Assembly: GCA_963691905.1 (NCBI GenBank)
Contig: OY829891.1
Coordinates: 310,001 to 374,000, forward strand
Direction of reading: 5' to 3'
Source: QGON01 sp963691905
GTDB lineage: Bacteria; Pseudomonadota; Gammaproteobacteria; Chromatiales; Chromatiaceae
Length of the DNA stretch: 64,000 bases
Shown: positions 27,119 through 34,125 of the stretch, piece after piece
How the letters are laid out: each line of letters opens with the position of its first letter
Numbering within the stretch: the first letter of the stretch is position 1
The notes under the pieces: model-generated
What the model saw: the letters and a program-made list of their open reading frames with translations, nothing else
Told to the model about the DNA's origin: nothing
The model's database searches: none
Made by a program: the position numbers and the translations under genes

Positions 27119-27835
27119 TCAACCGGACAACAATCCCGCAATCCTGAGCAGAAAATCAGCCTGACCAATACCCACCTCCTTCTCGGTGCCCCGACGTATC
27201 TCGGTCAAGAGTTTTCTATCCAGGGCTTGAGCAAAAAGTGCCACATAGCGCCCTACGTCGGCCTCCTCCGGGGTCGGAGTCAAACCGCCCACCTCTGTCG
27301 TTTTTCCCACCCCTCTCTCACGGTTTGACTCCGACCCCTCACTGATCAGCTGCAGATAGACTGGATGCGTCGTCACCAGCCCATCCGCCTTACCCACCCC
27401 ATTCGCCTGATAACTCGAATAGGGGTAATCCTCCGGCCTTGCCGCAATACCCACACGCACCGGATTCAATTCGATATAGCGATAACAGGCCAGCAAATAA
27501 CGATCCGTATCCACCAAAGCCGATTTATACCGCCCCTCCCAGAGGGAACCGCTACGGTGATAGGTGCGATTGAAATACTGGGCATAACGCCGCCCCACAG
27601 ACTGCATGGTTCGGGGCAGGGAGAACGCATCAGAAGGCGTCACCAAAAGGTGGATATGATTGTGCATAAAAACCCAGGCATGCACGGCCAGGCCATGGGT
27701 TTCCGCCGCCTCACGCAGGCAGCGATAGAGAAAACGAAAATCTTCGTGACGAGCCAGAATAGGATCACGATTGTGTCCGCGTACAACCACATGCTGCGGC
27801 TGATCCGGCAGCCAGACCCTGGGTCTTCTTGGCAT
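27119..27835 (-). CDS. REP-associated tyrosine transposase (RAYT, IS200-like HUH family)
   Basis: A 238-residue Y1-transposase-like protein. The opening MPRRPRVWLPDQPQHVVVRG is typical of RAYTs, the HUH histidines are in VFMHNHIHLLVTP, and the catalytic tyrosine region is GRRYAQYFNRTYHRSGSLWE with YRYIELNPVRVGI after it. RAYTs are domesticated single-strand nucleases that act on REP palindromes. The ATG at 27835 has an ideal AAGGAGGT site; a longer frame to 27901 starts inside a repeat. The C-terminal part contains 23 extra codons made of an in-frame 69-bp palindrome. It is flanked on both sides by 98-bp palindromes, a REPtron arrangement. Confidence 0.93.
   Translation of the reverse strand: MPRRPRVWLPDQPQHVVVRGHNRDPILARHEDFRFLYRCLREAAETHGLAVHAWVFMHNHIHLLVTPSDAFSLPRTMQSVGRRYAQYFNRTYHRSGSLWEGRYKSALVDTDRYLLACYRYIELNPVRVGIAARPEDYPYSSYQANGVGKADGLVTTHPVYLQLISEGSESNRERGVGKTTEVGGLTPTPEEADVGRYVALFAQALDRKLLTEIRRGTEKEVGIGQADFLLRIAGLLSG
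27270..27338. repeat. 69-bp REP palindrome inserted in frame within the RAYT gene
   Basis: The arms GGGGTCGGAGTCAAACCG and CGGTTTGACTCCGACCCC are those of the element at 10353-10421. The length of 69 bp keeps the frame and adds the residues SESNRERGVGKTTEVGGLTP and a few more to the transposase. Confidence 0.88.
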
Positions 27836-27882
27836 GACAACCTCCTTGTTGTCTTTTATTCGGTACGAGGGACGCGGTACGA

Positions 27883-27980
27883 GGGGTCGGAGTCGAATCA
27901 ACTACGAAGCAACACCACCTGCATCGCAACCAGCTTGTTTCATACCACTCCCCAACAAACTCGTTCTCGACTCCGACCCC
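27883..27980. repeat. 98-bp REP palindrome, GGGGTCGGAGTC family (RAYT left flank)
   Basis: Same 98-bp structure and middle as the copy at 27018-27115, 47 bp upstream of the RAYT start codon. Confidence 0.9.
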
Positions 27981-28033
27981 GGAGAAGAGAAAAACCGGCA
28001 GTCATAACGACTCCGGTCCGCTTTGGTATCAAA

Positions 28034-28279
28034 TTATCTAGAATCAACGGGTTGCGTTACTTTGACTCCGACCCCTGAAGTTGACTCACCAATCAGCTTC
28101 GCATCATCAGCATACTCCGGATAATCTTCCAAAAAAGCTTTCGCATTCGAAATATACAAATCCGACGGCCCGGAAATTCCCGAAGCCTTTCCATCCGTTC
28201 CCGTCCGACCAACACCATCAGCCACGGCTACCGGCAACAACAACCCCAACAACACCAACAACACCAACCCAACAATCAA
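28034..28279 (-). CDS. Small exported hypothetical protein, possibly 3'-truncated
   Basis: An 81-residue frame beginning with a TTG codon and a strong hydrophobic leader (IVGLVLLVLLGLLLPVAVAD) that looks like a signal peptide, followed by SDLYISNAKAFLEDYPEYAD. The last residues (VGVKVTQPV) are encoded by DNA that includes a half copy of the GGGGTCGGAGTC palindrome (28064-28075), so the original 3' end may have been replaced. No ribosome site is visible and I recognise no family. It may be a real, damaged gene or chance coding. Confidence 0.4.
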   Translation of the reverse strand: MIVGLVLLVLLGLLLPVAVADGVGRTGTDGKASGISGPSDLYISNAKAFLEDYPEYADDAKLIGESTSGVGVKVTQPVDSR

Positions 28280-28497
28280 CCGTCAATACATATAATCCAC
28301 CCCACCCCTTAAACAACTCCCCAAACCCCCAGAGCCGATATCGTGTGCCCACAACCACTGCGCCTTCCGCCTACCCCTGTTATCTTCGCTATCTGACGCC
28401 TAATGAGCTTAATTAACGGTGTGCACCCCGTTACCAGGCACCGAGTCTCGTCTCCATTCTGCATCAAAGCACAGGGACAGCACTTGCCATCCAGTCT

Positions 28498-28505
28498 GTT
28501 GCGAC
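28498..28505. repeat. Left target-site duplication of the IS66 element
   Basis: The bases GTTGCGAC directly precede the left terminal repeat and recur exactly at 30860-30867 after the right end, as expected for the 8-bp duplications made by IS66 elements. Confidence 0.95.
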
Positions 28506-28589
28506 GTAAGCGTTCAACCTACGGCGTTCTTCCGCTGATCTGACTTCACCGATACCGTACTCCCGAGTTTTCAACCCGAGGAGTAGAGC

Positions 28590-28883
28590 ATGACCAACCC
28601 TGTCTTTACACGCCAACGCCGTAGTCGCGATGAGTGGCAACGTCTGATCACAGATCAGGAACGAGTCCCACTAAGTCAACAGGCCTATTGCCATGAGAAG
28701 GCCCTCGCACTTTCCACTTTCCAGAACTGGAAGCGCCGCTTGGCAGCCATGAAACAAACCGCCACTGATGCCGGTGATGAATGGCTGGAACTGCCCCTTC
28801 GTCCGGAAAAATCCGCCGTCGCCAACTGGGATATCGAACTCGATCTCGGCAACGGGCTTTGCCTGCGATTAAGGCAGCGCTGA
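28590..28883 (+). CDS. tnpA: IS66 accessory protein TnpA
   Basis: A 97-residue IS66 TnpA-type protein (RQRRSRDEWQRLITDQERVP; QAYCHEKALALSTFQNWKRR), the helix-turn-helix-like accessory protein encoded first in these elements. Its TGA overlaps the tnpB ATG (TGATG), showing translational coupling. Confidence 0.88.
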   Translation: MTNPVFTRQRRSRDEWQRLITDQERVPLSQQAYCHEKALALSTFQNWKRRLAAMKQTATDAGDEWLELPLRPEKSAVANWDIELDLGNGLCLRLRQR

Positions 28884-29230
28884 TGCTGTTTCCGGAATCA
28901 CAGGTTCGGATCTGGCTGTATAACCGCCCCTGCGATATGCGTAAATCCTATGATGGTCTCTCAGGCCTGGTCAAAACCCAACTCCGTGAGAATCCGCTCA
29001 GTAGCGAACTCTTCGTCTTCATCAACCGCAAATGCACCCAGATGAAGATCCTCTATTTTGACCGTAGTGGTTACTGCATCTGGAGCAAACGCCTGGAACA
29101 GGGACGATTCCATGCCCATGCCGGCACCGACGAGAAGAAGCGACTGGAGTGGACCGATCTCAAGCTGATCCTCGAAGGTATAGATAGCCGATCCGTGCGC
29201 CACTACAAGCGTTATAAACATCCCATCTAA
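28883..29230 (+). CDS. tnpB: IS66 accessory protein TnpB (Orf2)
   Basis: A 115-residue protein of the IS66 Orf2 family: VRIWLYNRPCDMRKSYDGLS and KILYFDRSGYCIWSKRLEQG are family signatures. The start is the ATG overlapping the tnpA stop. A longer in-frame reading from 28781 would overlap tnpA extensively and is not needed. Required with TnpA for efficient IS66 transposition in studied members. Confidence 0.93.
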   Translation: MLFPESQVRIWLYNRPCDMRKSYDGLSGLVKTQLRENPLSSELFVFINRKCTQMKILYFDRSGYCIWSKRLEQGRFHAHAGTDEKKRLEWTDLKLILEGIDSRSVRHYKRYKHPI

Positions 29231-29257
29231 TGGTTGTTTGCGGTATAATTCATCTCG

Positions 29258-30838
29258 ATGAAAGCCGCTGTTTTCAAAGAGAAAATCCCGTCTGAGATGC
29301 CGCATCGGCTAGCCGCTGAGAATGCCGGGCTGAAACAGCATGTGCAGTTGCTTCAGCAACAAAATCAGTCTCTGCAGACTCAACTCGACTGGCTCAAACG
29401 CCAGTTGTTCGGTCAGAAGTCCGAAAGGCGGTTGGTCGAAGCACCGGGGCAGATCGACATCGCCGAGCTGCTTGGAGACGAGCGGCCCGCTGCACCCACA
29501 GTATCCAGCGAGATGATCAGCTACACCCGGCGCAAGAAACAGCGCGGTGACGACTGCACCACCGATGCTGGTCTGCGCTTTGATAAAGATGTCCCAGTCG
29601 AAGTGATCGAGATTGCTCATCCAGGACTGCAGGGGGGTGAAGTGGATCAGTACGAGATCATCGATCAGAAGATCACCCGCAAACTGGCCCAGCGTCTTGG
29701 CAGCTACGTGGTGCTGGAGTACCACCGTCCGGTGGTCAAGCACAAACCGACTCAACGGCTGAGTACACCACCGCTGCCGACCCCCGTATTCGACAAGAGC
29801 CTGGCCGATGTCAGCCTGCTGGCTGGACTTCTGGTGGACAAGTTTGTCTACCATCTGCCGCTCTACCGCCAACACCAACGAATGACACAAAGCGGCATCA
29901 CCCTGAGCCGCACCAGTCTCACTTACTGGGTGCAGCGCTCCATTGAACTACTCAAACCCATCTATCAGGCGCAATTGAAGCAGATCCTGCAGAGCCGGGT
30001 ATTGGCAATGGATGAGACACCCATCAAGGCGGGACGAAAACAGAAAGGCAAGATGCATCAGGGGTGGCTCTGGCCAATCTACGGCGAGCGCGACGAGGTC
30101 TGTTTTACCTACTCGGCCAGTCGGGGCAAACAACACATCGAAGATCAGCTCAAGGGTTTCGAAGGTGTGCTGTTGACCGATGGCTACGGTGCCTATGATA
30201 GCTTTGCCAAGAACAAGCCAGAGATCACCCAGGCGCAGTGCTGGGCTCACGCCAGGAGATACTTCGTCAAGGCTGAGAAGATCGAACCCGAGGCAGTGAC
30301 CGAGGCCCTGGAAAGCATCGGTGCACTCTATCGAATCGAGGCAGCCATCCGCGACAAGAAGCTGGATGGTGAAAAGAAACTTGCCTACCGGTGCAAACAG
30401 GGCAAACCGTTGGCGGAGGCATTCTTTGGTTGGTGCCACAACCAAAGACAGCGCATCGACCTGGTCAACAGCAATCCCTTATCGAGGGCGCTGACCTATG
30501 TCACCAATCACCGGGAACAGATGAGCGTCTTCCTGTCTGACCCGGACGTACCGATCGACACCAATCATGTGGAGCGCAACCTGCGCGCCATCCCGATGGG
30601 CAGGAAGAATTGGATGTTCTGTTGGAGTGAGGTCGGTGCTGAACACGTTGGCATCATCCAGAGCCTGCTGACCACCTGCCGGTTACAAGGGGTGAATCCC
30701 TACACCTATCTAGTAGATGTGTTGCAACGCGTCGCCCTGCACGCGGACCGTGATGTCGATGAACTCACACCCAAATTATGGAAGGAACGGTTCGCCGAAA
30801 ATCCTTTTCGATCTGATCTGGAGCTAGTGGGAAAATAG
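29258..30838 (+). CDS. tnpC: IS66 transposase TnpC
   Basis: A 526-residue DDE transposase. It has an N-terminal leucine-zipper-like coiled coil (LKQHVQLLQQQNQSLQTQLD) and the RQLFGQKSE motif, then a zinc-binding and DDE core with LAMDETPIK (first Asp), LLTDGYGAYDSFA (second Asp), CWAHARRYF and DTNHVERNLRAIPMGRKNW (Glu). Length and motifs are those of a full IS66 enzyme, so it should be functional. Confidence 0.95.
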   Translation: MKAAVFKEKIPSEMPHRLAAENAGLKQHVQLLQQQNQSLQTQLDWLKRQLFGQKSERRLVEAPGQIDIAELLGDERPAAPTVSSEMISYTRRKKQRGDDCTTDAGLRFDKDVPVEVIEIAHPGLQGGEVDQYEIIDQKITRKLAQRLGSYVVLEYHRPVVKHKPTQRLSTPPLPTPVFDKSLADVSLLAGLLVDKFVYHLPLYRQHQRMTQSGITLSRTSLTYWVQRSIELLKPIYQAQLKQILQSRVLAMDETPIKAGRKQKGKMHQGWLWPIYGERDEVCFTYSASRGKQHIEDQLKGFEGVLLTDGYGAYDSFAKNKPEITQAQCWAHARRYFVKAEKIEPEAVTEALESIGALYRIEAAIRDKKLDGEKKLAYRCKQGKPLAEAFFGWCHNQRQRIDLVNSNPLSRALTYVTNHREQMSVFLSDPDVPIDTNHVERNLRAIPMGRKNWMFCWSEVGAEHVGIIQSLLTTCRLQGVNPYTYLVDVLQRVALHADRDVDELTPKLWKERFAENPFRSDLELVGK

Positions 30839-30859
30839 CGTCGTAGTTTGAACGTTTAC

Positions 30860-30867
30860 GTTGCGAC
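30860..30867. repeat. Right target-site duplication of the IS66 element
   Basis: GTTGCGAC, identical to the bases at 28498-28505. Confidence 0.95.
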
Positions 30868-30994
30868 ACCCTTTCCCGGCCTGCCAGTAACAGTGGATAA
30901 GACTGGGGGCAGACCGACAACCGGGTGGATGTTCTCTCGTTATTGCCTGTTGGGCAGGACTCCTAACCGTTATTTGATGGGTCGAGTGTAGTGA

Positions 30995-31092
30995 GGGGTC
31001 GGAGTCGGGTCAACTACGCAGTGACGTCACTGCCTTCGCTCCGATTTAACACTGTGCCACTCCCTGACGGACTCGCTCTCGACTCTGACCCC
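30995..31092. repeat. 98-bp REP palindrome, first of a triplet
   Basis: GGGGTCGGAGTCGGGTCAAC to CTCGACTCTGACCCC. The first of three head-to-tail copies spaced 33 and 23 bp apart. Between the IS66 element and this triplet (30868-30994) I see nothing else. Confidence 0.9.
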
Positions 31093-31125
31093 GGAGGGTT
31101 GTCAGGGACGGGGCTGGCGGGACCA

Positions 31126-31223
31126 GGGGTCGGAGTCGGTTCAACTACACAGTATCATCAGCGCCTTCACTCCGAATTTACACTGTGCCACTCCCCAACA
31201 GACTCGCTCTCGACTCTGACCCC
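31126..31223. repeat. 98-bp REP palindrome, second of a triplet
   Basis: Same length and arms as its neighbours, with substitutions in the middle (CAGTATCATCAGCGCC). Same orientation. Confidence 0.9.
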
Positions 31224-31246
31224 GGAAGAAAGAGCGCAGGAACGTA

Positions 31247-31344
31247 GGGGTCGGAGTCGATTCGACTACGCAGTAGCGTCAGCGCCTTCGCTCCGCATTT
31301 ACTCTGTGCCACACCCAAACAGACTCGCTCTCGACTCTGACCCC
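31247..31344. repeat. 98-bp REP palindrome, third of a triplet
   Basis: Same length and arms. All three triplet members share the right-arm variant GACTCTGACCCC, suggesting local amplification from one copy. Confidence 0.9.
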
Positions 31345-31366
31345 GGAGGAAAGAGCGCAGGAGCGT

Positions 31367-31900
31367 TCAGTTAAGAATGAATTCGTGTTTTGAACTGCCC
31401 TGAGAAATGATAACCTCCCAGCGCTTGTCTGCTATCTCCCTGACCAACAACATCGCATCCTCTTTTGCCCTTCCCCAGACAACTACCGAAGTCAGGTAAT
31501 CCAGATCCGCCCCCAGAACACCCGAAAGGATCCTTCTCCAGGTTTTCAGATTCAGTCCATCATGAATGGGTTTTCCCAGGGCCTTGGCGAGTTCAATACT
31601 CTGTTCATTGGCAACCTGGTAGGCCTTACTCCGAGTAGCGTACGTGAGAATGATTTCCTGCTCTGTTAACCGTCCCTGCTCGCAGTGATAAACAACCGTC
31701 GCCTCTCGCCCTCCCTGTTTACCCCGGTACTTGCTGATGCCATTTGCATCCAAGGCAGCCAACTCAACTGACCCCTGGTTCTTCTCGAACTGTGCGATCT
31801 CATCGCAGGGGAATCCGCTCTGGATATCTGCAAGTCGCTGTCCGGCAAATGCCGTTTCGATCAGCAGGAAAAATAATAAACATGCGATGAATTTTTTCAT
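31367..31900 (-). CDS. Exported hypothetical protein
   Basis: A 177-residue protein with a clear Sec signal (MKKFIACLLFFLLIETAFAG). The mature part has two cysteines (FPCDEIAQFE and YHCEQGRL), possibly a disulfide, and ends in KRWEVIISQGSSKHEFILN. I do not recognise a family. The frame is open upstream to 31996, but the signal peptide makes 31900 the likely start. It is isolated between palindromes, 23 bp from the nearest one. Confidence 0.65.
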   Translation of the reverse strand: MKKFIACLLFFLLIETAFAGQRLADIQSGFPCDEIAQFEKNQGSVELAALDANGISKYRGKQGGREATVVYHCEQGRLTEQEIILTYATRSKAYQVANEQSIELAKALGKPIHDGLNLKTWRRILSGVLGADLDYLTSVVVWGRAKEDAMLLVREIADKRWEVIISQGSSKHEFILN

Positions 31901-32059
31901 TTGATTATTGAATGCAGAGTAAAGGGGTGAGGAGAGAGAAATGGTGGGTTGCTGCCTGTCACTGCGCTTCAACGTGGGTGACAGGACGTTGACCACAGAA
32001 TCTCAACCTTACCGCAGCAATTGCGAAATGTCTTTTTTGATGTGGCTGATAGGGTGCCA

Positions 32060-32157
32060 GGGATCGGAGTCGGTTCAACTATGAAGTGGTGTCAGTGCCA
32101 TTGCTCCGCAGTTACTCTGTGCCACGCCCAAACAGTCTCGCTCTCGACTCCGACCCC
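32060..32157. repeat. 98-bp REP palindrome, GGGATCGGAGTC variant
   Basis: The left arm has GGGATCGG in place of GGGGTCGG; the right arm is intact (GACTCCGACCCC). The length is again 98 bp. Confidence 0.85.
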
Positions 32158-32186
32158 GGAAGAATGTGCCCCCCGGAAGTGTGTCA

Positions 32187-32618
32187 CTAGAACGGATCAG
32201 TAGCACTGCTCTTTTTCGGCGTGCGCATTTCCGGCATATCGGGTTTGAATAGACCCGCTTCAAGATCACGCAACAGATCCTGGCAGGCCTTGAGTCGGGT
32301 GGGTTTCAGGCGCTTGCCCTGCAGGACTATCAGCTCGACGGGATGATGGGCAGGCAACTTTGCCAGCAGGGTAAAGCTGACTGCATCGTCAGTCGTATGG
32401 AAAGACTCCTTGATCTCCGGCCTTATATTCCATTGCTGCGCCAGCCGCTTACGGATCTCCCGCTTAAGTTGTTCAGGATCACTTTGTTTGCGTTCAGAGG
32501 GGAACAGACTGCTGGAGAAGTGGGCGAAAAGCCTGTCTGTGGCGATTACCAGCAGTTGTTGCTCTTTCTGCACCTTCAGGTCCCACAACAGGCAGCAGTA
32601 GGCCGTATAGTGCTGCAT
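32187..32618 (-). CDS. Hypothetical protein, second gene of a coupled pair
   Basis: A 143-residue cytosolic protein (MQHYTAYCCLLWDLKVQKEQ...) ending in a basic and acidic tail (EMRTPKKSSATDPF). The start at 32618 follows the TAG of the upstream gene by 2 nt with GAGAGATAG before it; an ATG at 32645 inside the upstream gene is the alternative. No family recognised. It shares an isolated two-gene unit inside the repeat island. Confidence 0.6.
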   Translation of the reverse strand: MQHYTAYCCLLWDLKVQKEQQLLVIATDRLFAHFSSSLFPSERKQSDPEQLKREIRKRLAQQWNIRPEIKESFHTTDDAVSFTLLAKLPAHHPVELIVLQGKRLKPTRLKACQDLLRDLEAGLFKPDMPEMRTPKKSSATDPF

Positions 32619-32620
32619 CT

Positions 32621-32950
32621 CTATCTCTCTGTATGCGACAGCCACCCGGCATCTGCCTGGCGCTTTAAGGCGTCATGCAGGCCACTCTGTTGCGAGACAG
32701 CGGTGAGCAGTTCGGGATTCTCCCGCAATTGTCGCCAGAAGAAGAGCTGGGTTTCGGCATCGTCCATGTGCCGGCCTTCGAGGTAGCTGAAGAAACGCTC
32801 ACGCAGAAGGCTTTCTCCGCGCATAAAGGCGATTTGCAGATGTGCCGGTAATTTATTGTCTTTGGCGCCGGGCCAACGAAGGGCGCGTTGAAAGCGGGTG
32901 GTGATATAGGCAGAGAGAGGAGAGATGATCTGCCTGAGTTGTTTTGCCAT
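32621..32950 (-). CDS. Hypothetical protein, first gene of a coupled pair
   Basis: A 109-residue basic, helical protein (MAKQLRQIISPLSAYITTRF; ERFFSYLEGRHMDDAETQLF). A longer frame to 33007 would be read from a palindromic repeat and is rejected. I recognise no family or motif. The tight spacing to the next gene implies a shared function. Confidence 0.6.
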   Translation of the reverse strand: MAKQLRQIISPLSAYITTRFQRALRWPGAKDNKLPAHLQIAFMRGESLLRERFFSYLEGRHMDDAETQLFFWRQLRENPELLTAVSQQSGLHDALKRQADAGWLSHTER

Positions 32951-32988
32951 GCTGTGTCCTACGAATTCAATAGGGTTCGGTAGAGTAA

Positions 32989-33117
32989 GGGGTCGGAGTC
33001 GATTCAACTACTAGAGTAAGGGGTCGGAGTCGATTCAACTACAAAGTAACACCACCTGCTTCGCAATCAGCTTGCTTCATACGACTCCCCAATAGACTCG
33101 CTCTCGACTCCGACCCC
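32989..33117. repeat. 98-bp REP palindrome with duplicated left arm
   Basis: A full 98-bp copy at 33020-33117 is preceded by an extra direct copy of its left 23 bp plus spacer (32989-33019), a 31-bp tandem duplication. It ends 27 bp from the 3' end of the tRNA gene. Confidence 0.88.
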
Positions 33118-33143
33118 GGAGGATAAAAACGCAGGGGGGAATT

Positions 33144-33237
33144 TGGAGCGGACGACGGGATTCGAACCCGCACTACCCGGGGGCAACCGGAATGTCGGGC
33201 TCTGAAGGCCCGCGTGCTACCGTTACACTACGTCCGC
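33144..33237 (-). tRNA. tRNA gene with UCA anticodon and long variable arm
   Basis: The reverse strand folds into a full cloverleaf of 94 nt. The acceptor stem GCGGACG/CGTCCGC has discriminator T and an encoded CCA. The D arm GTGT-AACGGTA-GCAC has the canonical T8, A14, GG and A21. The anticodon stem CGGGC/GCCCG has loop CTTCAGA, giving anticodon TCA (33203-33205). A 24-nt variable region carries a small hairpin (CCGG...CCGG), and the T arm is GCGGG-TTCGAAT-CCCGT. UCA reads UGA, so an automatic call would be selenocysteine tRNA. However, the 7-bp acceptor, 4-bp D stem and discriminator U are not SelC-like, and the acceptor, D and T arms resemble tRNA-Gly. Identity is uncertain; a suppressor or unusual Sec tRNA is possible. 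Confidence 0.75.
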
Positions 33238-33410
33238 TTGAGAAAATGTGATTTTATACCACCGAAACCGGTAACTGTCAGATCAGGTTGCGACTACTAC
33301 AAATTATTGCGTGTCTGGGACCGACCTGCGTAAAGCCGGGTTTTCCAGTGCCATTTTTCTCTGACCCGGTTTTCGCATTTTTACTAACCCTACGAACCAG
33401 TGACACTGAC

Positions 33411-34088
33411 ATGACAGACCAGCCTGACACTGAAGCCAACAATGAACCACTGTTCACTCCAGTTGAGGCCCGCATACTCGGCGTGTTGATGGAGAAACAG
33501 CGGGCCACGCCGGACAACTATCCGCTCACCCTCAACGCACTGGTACAGGCCTGCAACCAGAAGACCAGCCGCAACCCGGTGATGCAGCTGACCCAGGGGG
33601 AGGTTGGCCACACCGTCAACCTGCTGCGGGATCGGGAACTGATCCGTTCGAGCTTCTCCGGCCGGGCTGAGCGGTATGAACAGAAACTCGGCAGGCATCT
33701 TGAGCTTGGTCGGGAGGAACAGGCAGTACTCTGCGTCCTGCTGTTGCGCGGACCCCAGACGCTGGGTGAGCTGCGTACCCACGGTTCGCGCCTGGCGGAT
33801 TTTGCCGGTCTGGAGGATGTCCGAGATGCCTTGGAACTGCTGATGGCGCAAGATCCTTCATTGGTGGCGACCCTCCCCAAGGGGCCGGGACGACGCGAGG
33901 ACCGATACGCCCAGCTGCTGAGTAATGAACCGAAGGAGGAGCGGTCTATGGCCGCTGCTGCGACGGAAACGACCGGTGAAGCTGATCGCCTGGCGGCCCT
34001 TGAGGAGGAAGTCCGGCAGTTGCGTGCCGAAATCGACACATTGTGGCGGTTGACCGGGCTGCAGAGACCATCATCGGAAGAGAAATAG
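33411..34088 (+). CDS. yceH: YceH family protein (UPF0502/DUF480)
   Basis: A 225-residue protein of the YceH family, built of two winged-helix-like domains: LTPVEARILGVLMEKQ-type opening (here FTPVEARILGVLMEKQRATP), YPLTLNALVQACNQKTSRNP, then LLLRGPQTLGELRTHGSRLA, and a C-terminal coiled coil (AALEEEVRQLRAEIDTLWRL). The start at 33411 matches family length; the open frame to 33288 is not conserved-looking. Role unknown, possibly nucleic-acid binding. Confidence 0.93.
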   Translation: MTDQPDTEANNEPLFTPVEARILGVLMEKQRATPDNYPLTLNALVQACNQKTSRNPVMQLTQGEVGHTVNLLRDRELIRSSFSGRAERYEQKLGRHLELGREEQAVLCVLLLRGPQTLGELRTHGSRLADFAGLEDVRDALELLMAQDPSLVATLPKGPGRREDRYAQLLSNEPKEERSMAAAATETTGEADRLAALEEEVRQLRAEIDTLWRLTGLQRPSSEEK

Positions 34089-34125
34089 TCTTTCGCTCTC
34101 ACCTCAAAGCATGACCCGTTGCCCC

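Larger units (their letters stand above)
28506..30859 (+). mobile_element. Complete IS66-family insertion sequence
   Basis: A 2,354-bp element with terminal inverted repeats GTAAGCGTTCAACCTACG at the left and, on the reverse strand, GTAAACGTTCAAACTACG at the right (16 of 18 match). It carries all three expected genes, tnpA, tnpB and tnpC, with no visible frameshift, and is bounded by an exact 8-bp duplication. It therefore looks recently inserted and potentially active. It sits inside the RAYT/REP repeat island. Confidence 0.96.

Noticed and set aside
30995..31344. Three regularly spaced repeats that could suggest a CRISPR array
   Set aside because: The units are 98-bp palindromes with 23-33 bp gaps that are not spacer-like, and no cas genes are present; they are REP elements.
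33144..33237. Reassignment of UGA to an amino acid in this genome because of the UCA tRNA
   Set aside because: Well-supported genes here end in TGA, and overlaps such as TGATG are used for coupling, so UGA is a normal stop in this window.
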